This document shows positions 43,993 to 52,339 of a stretch of 64,000 bases of DNA, piece after piece. Every line of letters begins with the position of its first letter. Within the stretch, counting starts at the first letter, position 1. The DNA comes from JAWPMT01 sp965227935 (GTDB lineage: Bacteria; Bacteroidota; Bacteroidia; Cytophagales; Cyclobacteriaceae). The notes beneath the pieces were generated by a model. The model had not been told where the DNA came from, did no database searches, and saw only the letters and a program-made list of their open reading frames with translations. The translations under genes were made by a program, and so were the position numbers. The stretch lies in NCBI GenBank assembly GCA_965227935.1, contig CBDDGS010000055.1, forward strand, positions 682,001-746,000, in the 5' to 3' direction.

Positions 43993-45216
43993 TCAAATGA
44001 GGCGCCGCAGACGGAATCTCTTTCTCATCATCACTCCATCGCGGAGGATGCGCATTTTGATTTTCATGCCGTCTCGCCGTCGCAAGATCGAGGTGATTTC
44101 CGAGAGCTTCGAGTTGTACAAGCTGTTGCCATTGATATCGAGAACACGGTCTCCCTCTCTGATATCGGCTTCTGCTGCAGGTGTGTTGGGTTCAATTTTT
44201 TTAACAACCAACGAGTCAAGGTGGCGGGAAAGTACACCCAGGGTCATGCCACTCATGTCAAATTCAAAATTCTTCTTGTACCGCCGCCCCCGAGAGAGGT
44301 ACAGCTTCCCGCGGGAATAGTCGAATGTGGGATTGAACCGAGACAATAGCTCACCCCCAAGAGTACCATGCCTGGAACCACGCTTGATGGCGTTGCTGTA
44401 CATGCCCTCGAATGGGATAGAGACCAAAACCTCGTCAAAAGTGTATTTGCCAATACTGTACTTATTGAAGCGACCGATCATACCAGGTATTTCGCCCCCC
44501 AGCCCCTGCCCCAACTGGGCAGTAATGGTCTTTTCAGGCAGCACAAGGTCGTCTGTATTGTGTACATCCAGGAGCAGGGCGTGACTAGCTCCCGTGTCCA
44601 CCATAAGCTTCACAGAATCCATCGTCCCCCGCTGTGTCAGGAAGGAATCGATAAAGGGTTTGGTATCCTGCATGTTGAGGTCCAATACCTCGAAAAACTT
44701 CCGGGGGTTGTACTTCTTGGGATCGTAAAGGGTCATCTTCAAATCATCGTAGTCGATCTCCACGACAAACCGGTGAAACAGATCATAGCCAAGAATGCCG
44801 TACACCTCGTCCCCCAGATTCTCCTTCAGTCTGAGATAGTCATTCTTGAGGACGAGCATAGACATCTTGGTGCCCTTGATGCCCTCCGGTAGGTCGATGT
44901 TTACCCCGGTAGCCACAAAGGCTTCGACTGAGTCGATGATGCCTGGTCCGGTGATGTGGATGTTGCGGACGTAATTGAGTCCTACCAGGTCCCCAAAAGC
45001 CTTCTCAGTAAGTATCGTGGCCTCTGCGCCGGTGTCAACGATGAACTTGACGGTGAGGAAATTATTGATCACCACAGGGATCGTCACGAGGTTGTTGTAC
45101 AACTCGAATTTGAAGGTCACCTTCTTGTTCTTGTCGGGCAGACTAAAGCCGATTGTTTGCTGACAAGTACCAGCAAGTGCAACAGAAAAAAATATGATGA
45201 ATATGAACTTCTTCAT
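43993..45216 (-). CDS. Secreted two-lobed retropepsin-like aspartic protease with PDZ domain
   Basis: The 407-aa product has a signal peptide (MKKFIFIIFFSVALAGTCQQ), two aspartic protease active-site motifs, FIVDTGAEATIL (D61) and LMVDTGASHALL (D207), and a C-terminal PDZ domain about 320-400 (PNTPAAEADIREGDRVLDINGNSL). Retropepsin-like enzymes usually carry one DTG per chain and dimerise. Two in one chain suggest an internal dimer like pepsin. It is probably periplasmic. The start is supported by an unusually good Shine-Dalgarno AGGAGG (plus-strand 45226-45231) nine bases before the ATG, rare in this phylum. Confidence 0.85.
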   Translation of the reverse strand: MKKFIFIIFFSVALAGTCQQTIGFSLPDKNKKVTFKFELYNNLVTIPVVINNFLTVKFIVDTGAEATILTEKAFGDLVGLNYVRNIHITGPGIIDSVEAFVATGVNIDLPEGIKGTKMSMLVLKNDYLRLKENLGDEVYGILGYDLFHRFVVEIDYDDLKMTLYDPKKYNPRKFFEVLDLNMQDTKPFIDSFLTQRGTMDSVKLMVDTGASHALLLDVHNTDDLVLPEKTITAQLGQGLGGEIPGMIGRFNKYSIGKYTFDEVLVSIPFEGMYSNAIKRGSRHGTLGGELLSRFNPTFDYSRGKLYLSRGRRYKKNFEFDMSGMTLGVLSRHLDSLVVKKIEPNTPAAEADIREGDRVLDINGNSLYNSKLSEITSILRRRDGMKIKMRILRDGVMMRKRFRLRRLI

Positions 45217-45225
45217 CCCGCTTAG

Positions 45226-45231
45226 CCTCCT
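45226..45231 (-). promoter_or_regulatory. Strong Shine-Dalgarno of the PDZ aspartic protease
   Basis: On the minus strand TAGGAGG lies 9 nt before the ATG. Nearly all other genes in the window lack such a site, so this gene may be translated more strongly or by a different initiation mode. Confidence 0.6.
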
Positions 45232-45235
45232 ACTA

Positions 45236-45270
45236 TGTTAAACGAACTCAGGTATGGTATGAGTTTAACA
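45236..45270. promoter_or_regulatory. Imperfect hairpin between helicase and protease genes
   Basis: TGTTAAAC-gaa-CTCA and TGAGTTTAACA are complementary over 11 bp with a 3-nt bulge and a 9-nt loop. It lies downstream of the helicase stop and just upstream of the protease ribosome-binding site. No T-tract follows, so it is more likely an operator or an mRNA hairpin than a terminator. Confidence 0.4.
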
Positions 45271-45323
45271 AAACAAGTCTTCGAATCCCTTAGAAGCCGT
45301 ATCCAAATAGGCTCTATAGTAAG

Positions 45324-48248
45324 TTAGTTGAATAATTTCGTGATATCTTCCTTTGTCAGACTTTTTACAAAGCTTTCTTCAATTGTAATTAAGTCCTGTG
45401 CAAGCTTCAACTTTGATTGTTGCAGCAGCAGGATTTTTTCCTCGACGGTTTCCCGGGATATGAATTTGTAGGTAAATACTTTGTTGCGCTGACCTATTCG
45501 GTGTGCCCGGTCAATGGCTTGCGCTTCGATGGCCGGATTCCACCAGGGATCAAGAATGAACACATAGTCAGCTTTGGTCAGATTGAGCCCCAGGCCACCA
45601 GCCTTCAGGGAGATCAGAAAGACGTTTGTATCCTCACTCTCCTGGAACTTCTCTACCTGCCCCTTGCGGTCCTTCACCCCACCGTCCAGGTATGCAAAAG
45701 GAATGTGACGCTCGTTCAGGTATTTGGACACAATTTTCAGGTGCTTGACGAATTGACTGAAGATCAAGATCTTGTGATCGCTTCGCAGCGCATTCTCGAT
45801 CATATAGGTGACGTCCTCAAATTTGCCACTGTCACCGTCGTAGTTTTCGTCAACCAGGCCCGGGTGATTGGCGATCTGGCGCAGTTTCGTTAAACCTTCA
45901 AGCAGCAGGAACTGGGAGTTTTTCAAGCCTTCGGCCTCGATGACATCGAGGATCTTATTGCGATAGAAGTTTTTCTGCTCTTCGTAGACCTCACGCTGTT
46001 TTTCCGACAGGGAGCAATACTTGATATTGATGACCTTCTCAGGAAGGTCTGTGGCCACCTGGGATTTTTCACGTCGCAGGATAAATGGCTTTATGAGAGC
46101 GTTGAGTCGCCGGATTTTGTCCTCATCACTTTTCTTCTCGATGGGGATTAGGTATTCATTTTTGAAGTAAGATTTGGAACCGAGCAATCCGGGGTTGGCG
46201 AATGACAGCTGTGACCAGAGGTCCATCGTGCTGTTTTCGATGGGTGTACCCGTGAGGATCAGCTTCCTACGGGATTTCAACTCCCGTACTGTCTTTGAAA
46301 TGATCGACTCAGGATTCTTTATCGCCTGCGACTCATCGAGTACTATATAGTCGAAGTAGAACTCCTTGAGGATGTCGATATCCAGCCGTGTGATGCCGTA
46401 GCTGGTGATCACCATGTTGTACTTCGAGAAGTTGCGATGGTCCTTCGAGCGTCCGCTGCCCGTATAGTTGAGGATCTTGAGCTTCGGTGTGAAGCGGTTG
46501 GCCTCCATTTCCCAGTTGTAGATAAGGGAAGTAGGCATGATCAACAGATGGGTAGCACCATTATTTCTTTCTGAGGCGTTCTGCAGCAAACTAAGCGTTT
46601 GCACAGTTTTGCCCAGTCCCATATCATCTGCGAGGCATCCGCCAAAGGCATATTCGTCGAGGAAGCGCATCCAGTTGAACCCAGCTAATTGATAGGGGCG
46701 GAGAGAGCCGCGGAAATGCTTGGAAACAGCTTTTGTCTCGATCTCGTCAAAATCCAGCAGGCGGTTGAGCTTCCTGGTGATAGATACCTGAGCGCTATTG
46801 TTTGTCTTCAGCTCATTGACCAGTGCCAGATGATGCTTCTCCAGTGCGAGATCATTGGATGATTCGCTTTCTCTGGAAAAGGCGAAGAGGTCCCCATATT
46901 CCGATCGCCAGTTGTCCGGAATGATGCCGATCTCACCATTAGGCAGCTTGACCTCGTTCTTCTTTTGGAGGATGAGCTTGCGGATCTCCTTGAAGGGGAT
47001 CTCGTAGGGCCCAAAGCGGACCACTGCTTTTATGTCAAACCAATCGATGCCCTCTTCTATCTTGATATCGATGGAGCTCTCACCCAGGAAGTAAACCTTG
47101 CCGTTGTTTTTTTGCTGGTGAATGTCGAAGCTGAAGTCATCGAGTACCTCGCGGTTGGCGTTGAGCCAGGCGAAGATCTCACCCCTTGTGACTGTCGTGC
47201 GGGCATTCTTTATGGTGAGGCCACGCTCATGGAGAGTTTGGAGGATTTCCTTCTCCCTATCCAGTTTTCTCTTGATCCTGTGAAAAGTGTAGGCCTCGTC
47301 TCGCTTTTCGAGGGAGACACTTACCTCTCTTAGGTGATCGGCACGAAAGCGATGGTCACCATAGGCCAGACTTAGCTCCACAAGCATTTTGCTGTCCTCG
47401 GCGTTATCATGGTTACCATTTTCAAACAACGTGGTGCCATTGCCCTCTTGGACTTCAGACAGTTTCAGGATCGGCTTGGGCTCGAAGCTCTTTGTCTTTA
47501 TTTCAAATCCCTTTGCATACACGTCGAAGGATGCTACCAGCGGCGCCACGAATTTTTCGAAATACGTCTCTTCGACGTTCTTGGGGATGAGTATGAATTT
47601 CTTGTTGAGAAAAGGCTTTAGCTTGCCTCCTGAGATCGGTTGCTGAAATGTGAACAATTGCTGGTCTACCACCATCCATCCGGGTTCCTGGCAGACGATG
47701 TAGCTTCCGTTGTTGAGGAAATCGATCTTCTCTCCCTTGAGCTTGATCGTGGGGAAGTAGTGGGTGTTGTCCTCATTTTTTCGAAAATGAAAAAGGACAG
47801 ACGCCTTGTCTTCCAGTATTTCTATTTCTCTCCAGGTGGGTTCGCCATCGGTGCCCATTTCGAACAGCCGCTTGCCTTTGAGTAGAGGCATGATCTGCGA
47901 TCGGCGTCTCTCGAGATAGCCGCTTATCTCTTGCTGCAGGAGTTTGTCGCCGGCTTTTTTATCATAGGCCTTCAGGAAGAACTGTTCCGCCTTGATCTTT
48001 TTCTTCACAAAGTGCTGGATCACCTTATCCTGCTGCATGCTGTCCATGAGACGTATGAGTTCATAGTCGTTGTCATCCAGACCCTCATGGAACTCAGGGG
48101 CGTTTTTCGAAGAAATGTTTTGATTCGAAAAAGTAAGCTGATTCTTGGCGTCTAGCTGTACGACGAATGACTCAAAAATATATCCCAGATACTCATGCTG
48201 GAACAAGGAGTAGATTAGCTCAAACGGCTGCTCCGGGGCGACTTTCAT
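45324..48248 (-). CDS. SNF2/Swi2 family ATP-dependent helicase-like protein
   Basis: The 974-aa protein has a long N-terminal region of about 500 residues with little recognisable sequence, then a full SNF2 ATPase: Walker A DDMGLGKT (541-548), DEAH-box variant DESQ (638-641), motif III LTGTPIENS, and the C-terminal helicase half with SLKAGGLGLNLTKADYVF, DPWWNPAIEAQAIDRAHRIGQ. Bacterial SNF2 proteins of this type translocate on double-stranded DNA or help recycle RNA polymerase (compare RapA). The specific role here is unknown. No nuclease, methylase or other defence partner is adjacent, so it looks like the housekeeping form common in Bacteroidota. Confidence 0.9.
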   Translation of the reverse strand: MKVAPEQPFELIYSLFQHEYLGYIFESFVVQLDAKNQLTFSNQNISSKNAPEFHEGLDDNDYELIRLMDSMQQDKVIQHFVKKKIKAEQFFLKAYDKKAGDKLLQQEISGYLERRRSQIMPLLKGKRLFEMGTDGEPTWREIEILEDKASVLFHFRKNEDNTHYFPTIKLKGEKIDFLNNGSYIVCQEPGWMVVDQQLFTFQQPISGGKLKPFLNKKFILIPKNVEETYFEKFVAPLVASFDVYAKGFEIKTKSFEPKPILKLSEVQEGNGTTLFENGNHDNAEDSKMLVELSLAYGDHRFRADHLREVSVSLEKRDEAYTFHRIKRKLDREKEILQTLHERGLTIKNARTTVTRGEIFAWLNANREVLDDFSFDIHQQKNNGKVYFLGESSIDIKIEEGIDWFDIKAVVRFGPYEIPFKEIRKLILQKKNEVKLPNGEIGIIPDNWRSEYGDLFAFSRESESSNDLALEKHHLALVNELKTNNSAQVSITRKLNRLLDFDEIETKAVSKHFRGSLRPYQLAGFNWMRFLDEYAFGGCLADDMGLGKTVQTLSLLQNASERNNGATHLLIMPTSLIYNWEMEANRFTPKLKILNYTGSGRSKDHRNFSKYNMVITSYGITRLDIDILKEFYFDYIVLDESQAIKNPESIISKTVRELKSRRKLILTGTPIENSTMDLWSQLSFANPGLLGSKSYFKNEYLIPIEKKSDEDKIRRLNALIKPFILRREKSQVATDLPEKVINIKYCSLSEKQREVYEEQKNFYRNKILDVIEAEGLKNSQFLLLEGLTKLRQIANHPGLVDENYDGDSGKFEDVTYMIENALRSDHKILIFSQFVKHLKIVSKYLNERHIPFAYLDGGVKDRKGQVEKFQESEDTNVFLISLKAGGLGLNLTKADYVFILDPWWNPAIEAQAIDRAHRIGQRNKVFTYKFISRETVEEKILLLQQSKLKLAQDLITIEESFVKSLTKEDITKLFN

Positions 48249-48317
48249 TCGATCTTCTTAGCAATGCAAACATCGAAACTAATGAAATAAGATTAAAAAA
48301 CGATTATCTGTGAGTAA

Positions 48318-48334
48318 AGCTTCAATCCGAAGCT
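48318..48334. other. Short perfect hairpin after the permease gene
   Basis: AGCTTC-AATCC-GAAGCT forms a 6-bp stem just downstream of the minus-strand permease stop at 48357. The run that follows on that strand (TTTACTC) is too weak to call a terminator with confidence. Confidence 0.3.
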
Positions 48335-48356
48335 ATGAACTGGTAAAGTTGCCTTT

Positions 48357-49580
48357 TCAGAGGTCCTGCAGGGAGAACTTTCGGGCGGCTAACCTGGCTG
48401 GGGGAAACGACGCCAGGAACGTGACAACCACTATGGCAATGCAGGTAAGCAAGACATCGGGAAGCTCGACTTTGACGGGATAGGCATCCATGATCGCACT
48501 CTGCATGCCCATAGAAATAAAGCCAAATTGCTGCTGGCCGTAGCTGACCATGAGCCCAAGCACCAGGCCTGTCAAGGCGCCAGTGAATGCCACGATACTT
48601 CCTTGGGTGATAAAGATCTTTTGAATCAATTCGCGAGGGGCACCCTGGGCAATGAGAATGGAGATGTCCTTTCGCTTGTCAAGCGCCAGCATCATCAATG
48701 CAAAGTAGATGTTGACGCTGGCGACAGCAATGATCGCCGCCAATGTGACAAAGACAAATAGCTTTTCTAGCTTCAGGATCTTATAAATATCCTCGTGTAT
48801 TTCATCATTGGTCTTTACGGTGAAATCTGGCCCGAGGGCTGTCAATACGGATGCCTTCACCTCCTCGGTGTCTGCCGTCTCATCGATCTGTATCTCGAGC
48901 GCATTGCGCTTGCTGCCATAGTTGAAGAGGTCTACCGCGAAGTCGATGGGTACGAGCACGTAATTTTCATCGTAGAATTTTTCGATGGCGAATATTCCAC
49001 CAGGCAGAATGTAACGTATTGTGGTGAGCCGTTCGGGATTGACTACACCGGGACCAATGTCTCTGGGGTAGTACATCTGGATCACAAAGAAGTCGTTGGT
49101 CGGTTTGATCTGGAGGTCATACTGTATGCCCCTACCGACGAGGGCATAGGGGATATCGTCCCTTACCAGTTGCTTGCTTCCAAATACGATTGCATTGTCA
49201 AAGCGATTGTTGCTGACGAAGTTTTCACTGACACCCTTCAGTCTCACCACTTTTTGCGAGTTGTTGTATTTGATGAGCACGTTGTCCTCTACCACCTCTG
49301 TCAGCACTGCAATGCCCTCCACGCCACGGAGCTTCTCCTTCAACTCATCATCGTATTGAAACGAACGTCCTTCTGTGGCAGTGATCTGTATTTGCGGGTC
49401 GAAGTTTTCGTATAGCCCCCTGAGCAGATCTTCAAGGCCGTTGAAAACCGACAGTACAATGATCAAAGCCATCGTCGCGATCCCGACTACGAGCATCGAG
49501 ATGATCGAAATGACGTTGATGAAGTTTTTCTTCTTTTTGGAGAAGAAATACCTGCGCGCTATGAAGAATGGTACATTCAA
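48357..49580 (-). CDS. LolC/LolE-family ABC transporter permease (FtsX-like)
   Basis: The 407-aa product starts MNVPFFIARRYFFSKKKKNFINVISIISMLVVGIATMAL in two parts: the basic tail and first transmembrane segment characteristic of LolC/E permeases. A large periplasmic domain occupies about 50-270. Three more membrane segments with the FtsX signature (LMMLALDKRKDISILIAQGA) fill 275-400. The LolCDE machine releases lipoproteins from the inner membrane toward the outer membrane. The ATPase partner is not in this window. The start overlaps the rbfA stop by 4 bp (ATGA), so the two genes form a translationally coupled unit. Confidence 0.9.
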   Translation of the reverse strand: MNVPFFIARRYFFSKKKKNFINVISIISMLVVGIATMALIIVLSVFNGLEDLLRGLYENFDPQIQITATEGRSFQYDDELKEKLRGVEGIAVLTEVVEDNVLIKYNNSQKVVRLKGVSENFVSNNRFDNAIVFGSKQLVRDDIPYALVGRGIQYDLQIKPTNDFFVIQMYYPRDIGPGVVNPERLTTIRYILPGGIFAIEKFYDENYVLVPIDFAVDLFNYGSKRNALEIQIDETADTEEVKASVLTALGPDFTVKTNDEIHEDIYKILKLEKLFVFVTLAAIIAVASVNIYFALMMLALDKRKDISILIAQGAPRELIQKIFITQGSIVAFTGALTGLVLGLMVSYGQQQFGFISMGMQSAIMDAYPVKVELPDVLLTCIAIVVVTFLASFPPARLAARKFSLQDL

Positions 49581-49954
49581 GACGCTGGATCTTCGGGTTC
49601 GCCGGGTGGGATGTCCAGGTCGTCAATGAGTTTGTCCATGGCGGCAGCGCGCTCCTCAGTGTCGTCGTGAAAGAAAGCCAGTTCCGGGATCTTGCGTATC
49701 CGCTTTCCGATCTTCAACCCCAGAAGCTTGCGTACCTCGCTCTTCATAGGTTCAAGCTTGTCGAAAACCGCCTCCGCATCTTTGATCGGAAATACACTCA
49801 GATATACGCGGGCGAGACTGAGGTCAGGTGACACGTCCACATCCGTCAGCGTAACAAAGGCATTACCGAAGAAGTGCCTTGGGTCTTTTTGGAAGATCTC
49901 ACTGAGGTCTTTCAGGATCTGCCGCGAGTATTTGTTCTGTCTCTTTCCGTCCAT
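49577..49954 (-). CDS. rbfA: Ribosome-binding factor A
   Basis: The 125-aa protein has the size and sequence of RbfA: basic N-terminus RQNKYSRQILKDLSEIFQ, the central strand VTLTDVDVSPDLSLARVYLSVF and the helix-strand RKLLGLKIGKRIRKIPELAFFHDDT, followed by an acidic tail. RbfA is a KH-fold protein that binds the 30S subunit during 16S rRNA maturation and supports growth in the cold. It is the first gene of a two-gene unit with the LolC/E-type permease, an arrangement often seen in Bacteroidota. Confidence 0.93.
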   Translation of the reverse strand: MDGKRQNKYSRQILKDLSEIFQKDPRHFFGNAFVTLTDVDVSPDLSLARVYLSVFPIKDAEAVFDKLEPMKSEVRKLLGLKIGKRIRKIPELAFFHDDTEERAAAMDKLIDDLDIPPGEPEDPAS

Positions 49955-50089
49955 AGAGCCTACAAAGGTAGGTGCTTCCGTCCATTCCGCATTTTGGCTG
50001 ACGATTTAAAAAACCAGAGGAATATGACACCAAGGCGATATTGAATTAATTTCGTACCGTTATCACAGAATTTCACAGAAGACTGCCAC

Positions 50090-51463
50090 GTGTTCAAACT
50101 TCTTCGCGTCAATGATCCATACCTTCTCGTCGGTGTTTTCGGCGTGCTGATCGTCATCCGGGTCATTGGGGGCATCGTCGGCCTGCCTATGGAAGACATA
50201 GAGCTCAAGTGGCTTCTGGTGGGTGAGCGACTGAGTGATGGGTTTCGCATGTATTCGGAGACGTTCGATTACACCGGCCCTTTGGCGGCTTACACTTACA
50301 AGCTGCTGGATCTCATTGGCGGTCGTTCCCGGGGCTTGCACCAGGTGATTTCGACACTGCTGGTGATGTTCCAGGCAGGCATATTGAATATCACCCTTCT
50401 CCGTAATAAGGCCTTCTCTGAGAACAACTATTTCCCGGCTTTTTTCTACGTACTGGCAGCATCTGCGATACCGGATTCCTACGTCCTTTCACCGCAGCTG
50501 ATGAGTCTTACTTTTATCCTCCTTTCTTTGGGCTATATCTTTAGGAGGATCGACAACCAGGTGACTGATGAGCTGTTCCTCTATTCTGGATTGTATCTGG
50601 GCGTTGCCACGCTTTTCTATTTGCCAGCGATCATTTACTTCATTGCGCTCTTCGCGTCCTTGCTCCTCTTTTCAAATCCCGCGGTTCGTCGCCTGCTCTT
50701 ATTTATCTATGGCCTGTTCATGCCTTTTCTGCTCGTCTATAGCTATTATTTCTGGCATGGGGATCAATGGTTTTTCATACGGTCGTATTTTCTGCGGGGC
50801 CTCTCCGGCACCAGGACCTTCGATGTAGGGTGGTACAACCTGGTGGTAGCAGGCTCACTGCTGATCTTTCTAATATTCATCTGCTGGGCGCGCGTGTCTA
50901 TCTACGGGAGGTATGCCAATTTCCAGTCGAGAGTTCAACAGGTAATGGTGCTCCTGGCCCTCGCCGGTGTGGGCATCCTGTTTCTGGATGTCGAGTTGGG
51001 CTACCATCATTTGATCTTATTCGTGCCGACACTCAGCGTATTTGTGGCGCACTACCTCTTGCTGTTAAGACGTCGCTGGATCAGGGCGGTGGTACCCTAT
51101 TTAATTCTCATTGGATTGTTGGGGCACCCCTATTGGATCAAGCAGTACCTACAGCCTCGGGAGCAAGACATTGCCGACCTGACATTGCCGGAGGCGGGCT
51201 CACTCATGTATTTTGGGGACGGCTTGGGTCCTTACAGGGATCGAGAGATTGCCTCTCCTTTTCTCGATCCGGAGCTTTCTACCTATTGGATAGAAAAGCT
51301 GGACTACTATCAGCCAGCGGGTCATTTATTTGCCGTTTTAGAACGATCCAGCCCGGAGGTGATTTGGGACGAAAAGCAGGTAGTCACCAAGATCTTTCGT
51401 CGTTATCCCGATCTGGAATATCGCTATCAGCGGCGCGGGCTGCTCTACATTCGTACGGAGTAG
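50090..51463 (+). CDS. Polytopic inner-membrane protein of unknown function
   Basis: The 457-aa product has about ten hydrophobic segments and a hydrophilic C-terminal part of roughly 90 residues. The segment after the first helix (MEDIELKWLLVGERLSDGFRMY in two parts, then ETFDYTGPLAAYTY) resembles the first loop of GT-C glycosyltransferases, where an acidic pair and a GPL/PPL motif occur, but the match is too weak to call the family. The gene is divergent from rbfA (135 bp between starts) and convergent with tatC (3 bp between stops). Confidence 0.8.
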   Translation: MFKLLRVNDPYLLVGVFGVLIVIRVIGGIVGLPMEDIELKWLLVGERLSDGFRMYSETFDYTGPLAAYTYKLLDLIGGRSRGLHQVISTLLVMFQAGILNITLLRNKAFSENNYFPAFFYVLAASAIPDSYVLSPQLMSLTFILLSLGYIFRRIDNQVTDELFLYSGLYLGVATLFYLPAIIYFIALFASLLLFSNPAVRRLLLFIYGLFMPFLLVYSYYFWHGDQWFFIRSYFLRGLSGTRTFDVGWYNLVVAGSLLIFLIFICWARVSIYGRYANFQSRVQQVMVLLALAGVGILFLDVELGYHHLILFVPTLSVFVAHYLLLLRRRWIRAVVPYLILIGLLGHPYWIKQYLQPREQDIADLTLPEAGSLMYFGDGLGPYRDREIASPFLDPELSTYWIEKLDYYQPAGHLFAVLERSSPEVIWDEKQVVTKIFRRYPDLEYRYQRRGLLYIRTE

Positions 51464-51466
51464 TTC

Positions 51467-52315
51467 TTATTCGTAGTCCTCTGCCTTCATTACACCTTCG
51501 GATTCGGCTACTTCCTGACGGATCACGCGTGCCGAGATAAATATGCTGATCTGATACAATCCAATAAGAGGGATCGAGATCAGCACCTGGCTAAATACAT
51601 CCGGGGGTGTGAGCATTGCACTAAGCACCAAAATGGCCACAATCGAATGGCGGCGGTAGGTCCTCATCAGCGATGGAGTGACCAAGCCAGCTTTTGTCAG
51701 AAAAAAGACGATGATCGGAAGCTGGAAAAGGATGGCACAAGCAAGGATGATCGTCGTCACCGTCATCACATAGGAGACGATGTCAAACTCGTTGAGGATG
51801 GAGGCATCAATCTGGTAGTTGGCTAGGAAGTTGATAGAGATCGGCGCCACCACAAAATATCCAAAAAGCACACCCATGGTAAATAGCAGGCTGACATAGA
51901 ACGTCGCTCCTCTTGCTGCCTTACGCTCCTTGGGGTATAGCCCTGGCTTGATAAATCGCCAGACTTCCCAGAAGGCGTATGGGAATGTCATGATCAAACC
52001 TATCACAAAAGACGATGTCAGGTGCATCATGAACTGGCCCGTCATCTGCCGGCTTTGGATGATAAATGGGAGCTCCTCTATGCAGAAGAAATCCCAACCC
52101 ATGGAATTGGAGATGTCGCACAGCATGCGATAGGTCCAGAAGTCTGCCCTCGATGGCCCGAGAATCACTGTCCCAAACACAAAGTCCTTTCCAACGAAAG
52201 CCGCTACGGCAAATACCAAAATGGCAATCATCGATCGTATGAGGTGCCATCTCAATTCCTCGAGATGGTCCAAAAAGGACATTTCTTTCTCGTCTTCGAT
52301 CTGATCCAAGGGCAT
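51467..52315 (-). CDS. tatC: Sec-independent protein translocase TatC
   Basis: The 282-aa product has the TatC N-terminal signature MSFLDHLEELRWHLIRS and six predicted membrane helices. It also has FYVSLLFTMGVLFGYFVVAPISINFLANY, the conserved third and fourth helix region, here quoted as the stretch from FYVSLLF to LANY. TatC recognises twin-arginine signal peptides and works with TatA/B, which are not in this window. The insertion after helix 1 (GPSRADFWTYRMLCDISNS and onward) is longer than in E. coli, as is usual in Bacteroidota. It lies directly downstream of glyA on the same strand with 24 bp between. Confidence 0.94.
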   Translation of the reverse strand: MPLDQIEDEKEMSFLDHLEELRWHLIRSMIAILVFAVAAFVGKDFVFGTVILGPSRADFWTYRMLCDISNSMGWDFFCIEELPFIIQSRQMTGQFMMHLTSSFVIGLIMTFPYAFWEVWRFIKPGLYPKERKAARGATFYVSLLFTMGVLFGYFVVAPISINFLANYQIDASILNEFDIVSYVMTVTTIILACAILFQLPIIVFFLTKAGLVTPSLMRTYRRHSIVAILVLSAMLTPPDVFSQVLISIPLIGLYQISIFISARVIRQEVAESEGVMKAEDYE

Positions 52316-52339
52316 AGGAGATCCTCTAATCGTTAAAGG

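Noticed and set aside
44368..44892. 174-codon plus-strand frame
   Set aside because: Antisense to the aspartic protease gene, which has clear DTG and PDZ motifs.
45324..48248. SNF2 helicase as part of a defence system (for example DISARM- or BREX-like)
   Set aside because: No methylase, nuclease, PLD or other defence partner is adjacent; neighbours are housekeeping genes.
48795..49415. 206-codon plus-strand frame
   Set aside because: Antisense to the LolC/E-like permease; composition is that of a shadow frame.
50767..51540. 257-codon plus-strand frame
   Set aside because: Overlaps the polytopic membrane protein gene in another frame and lacks membrane segments or a recognised family; it also runs into tatC.
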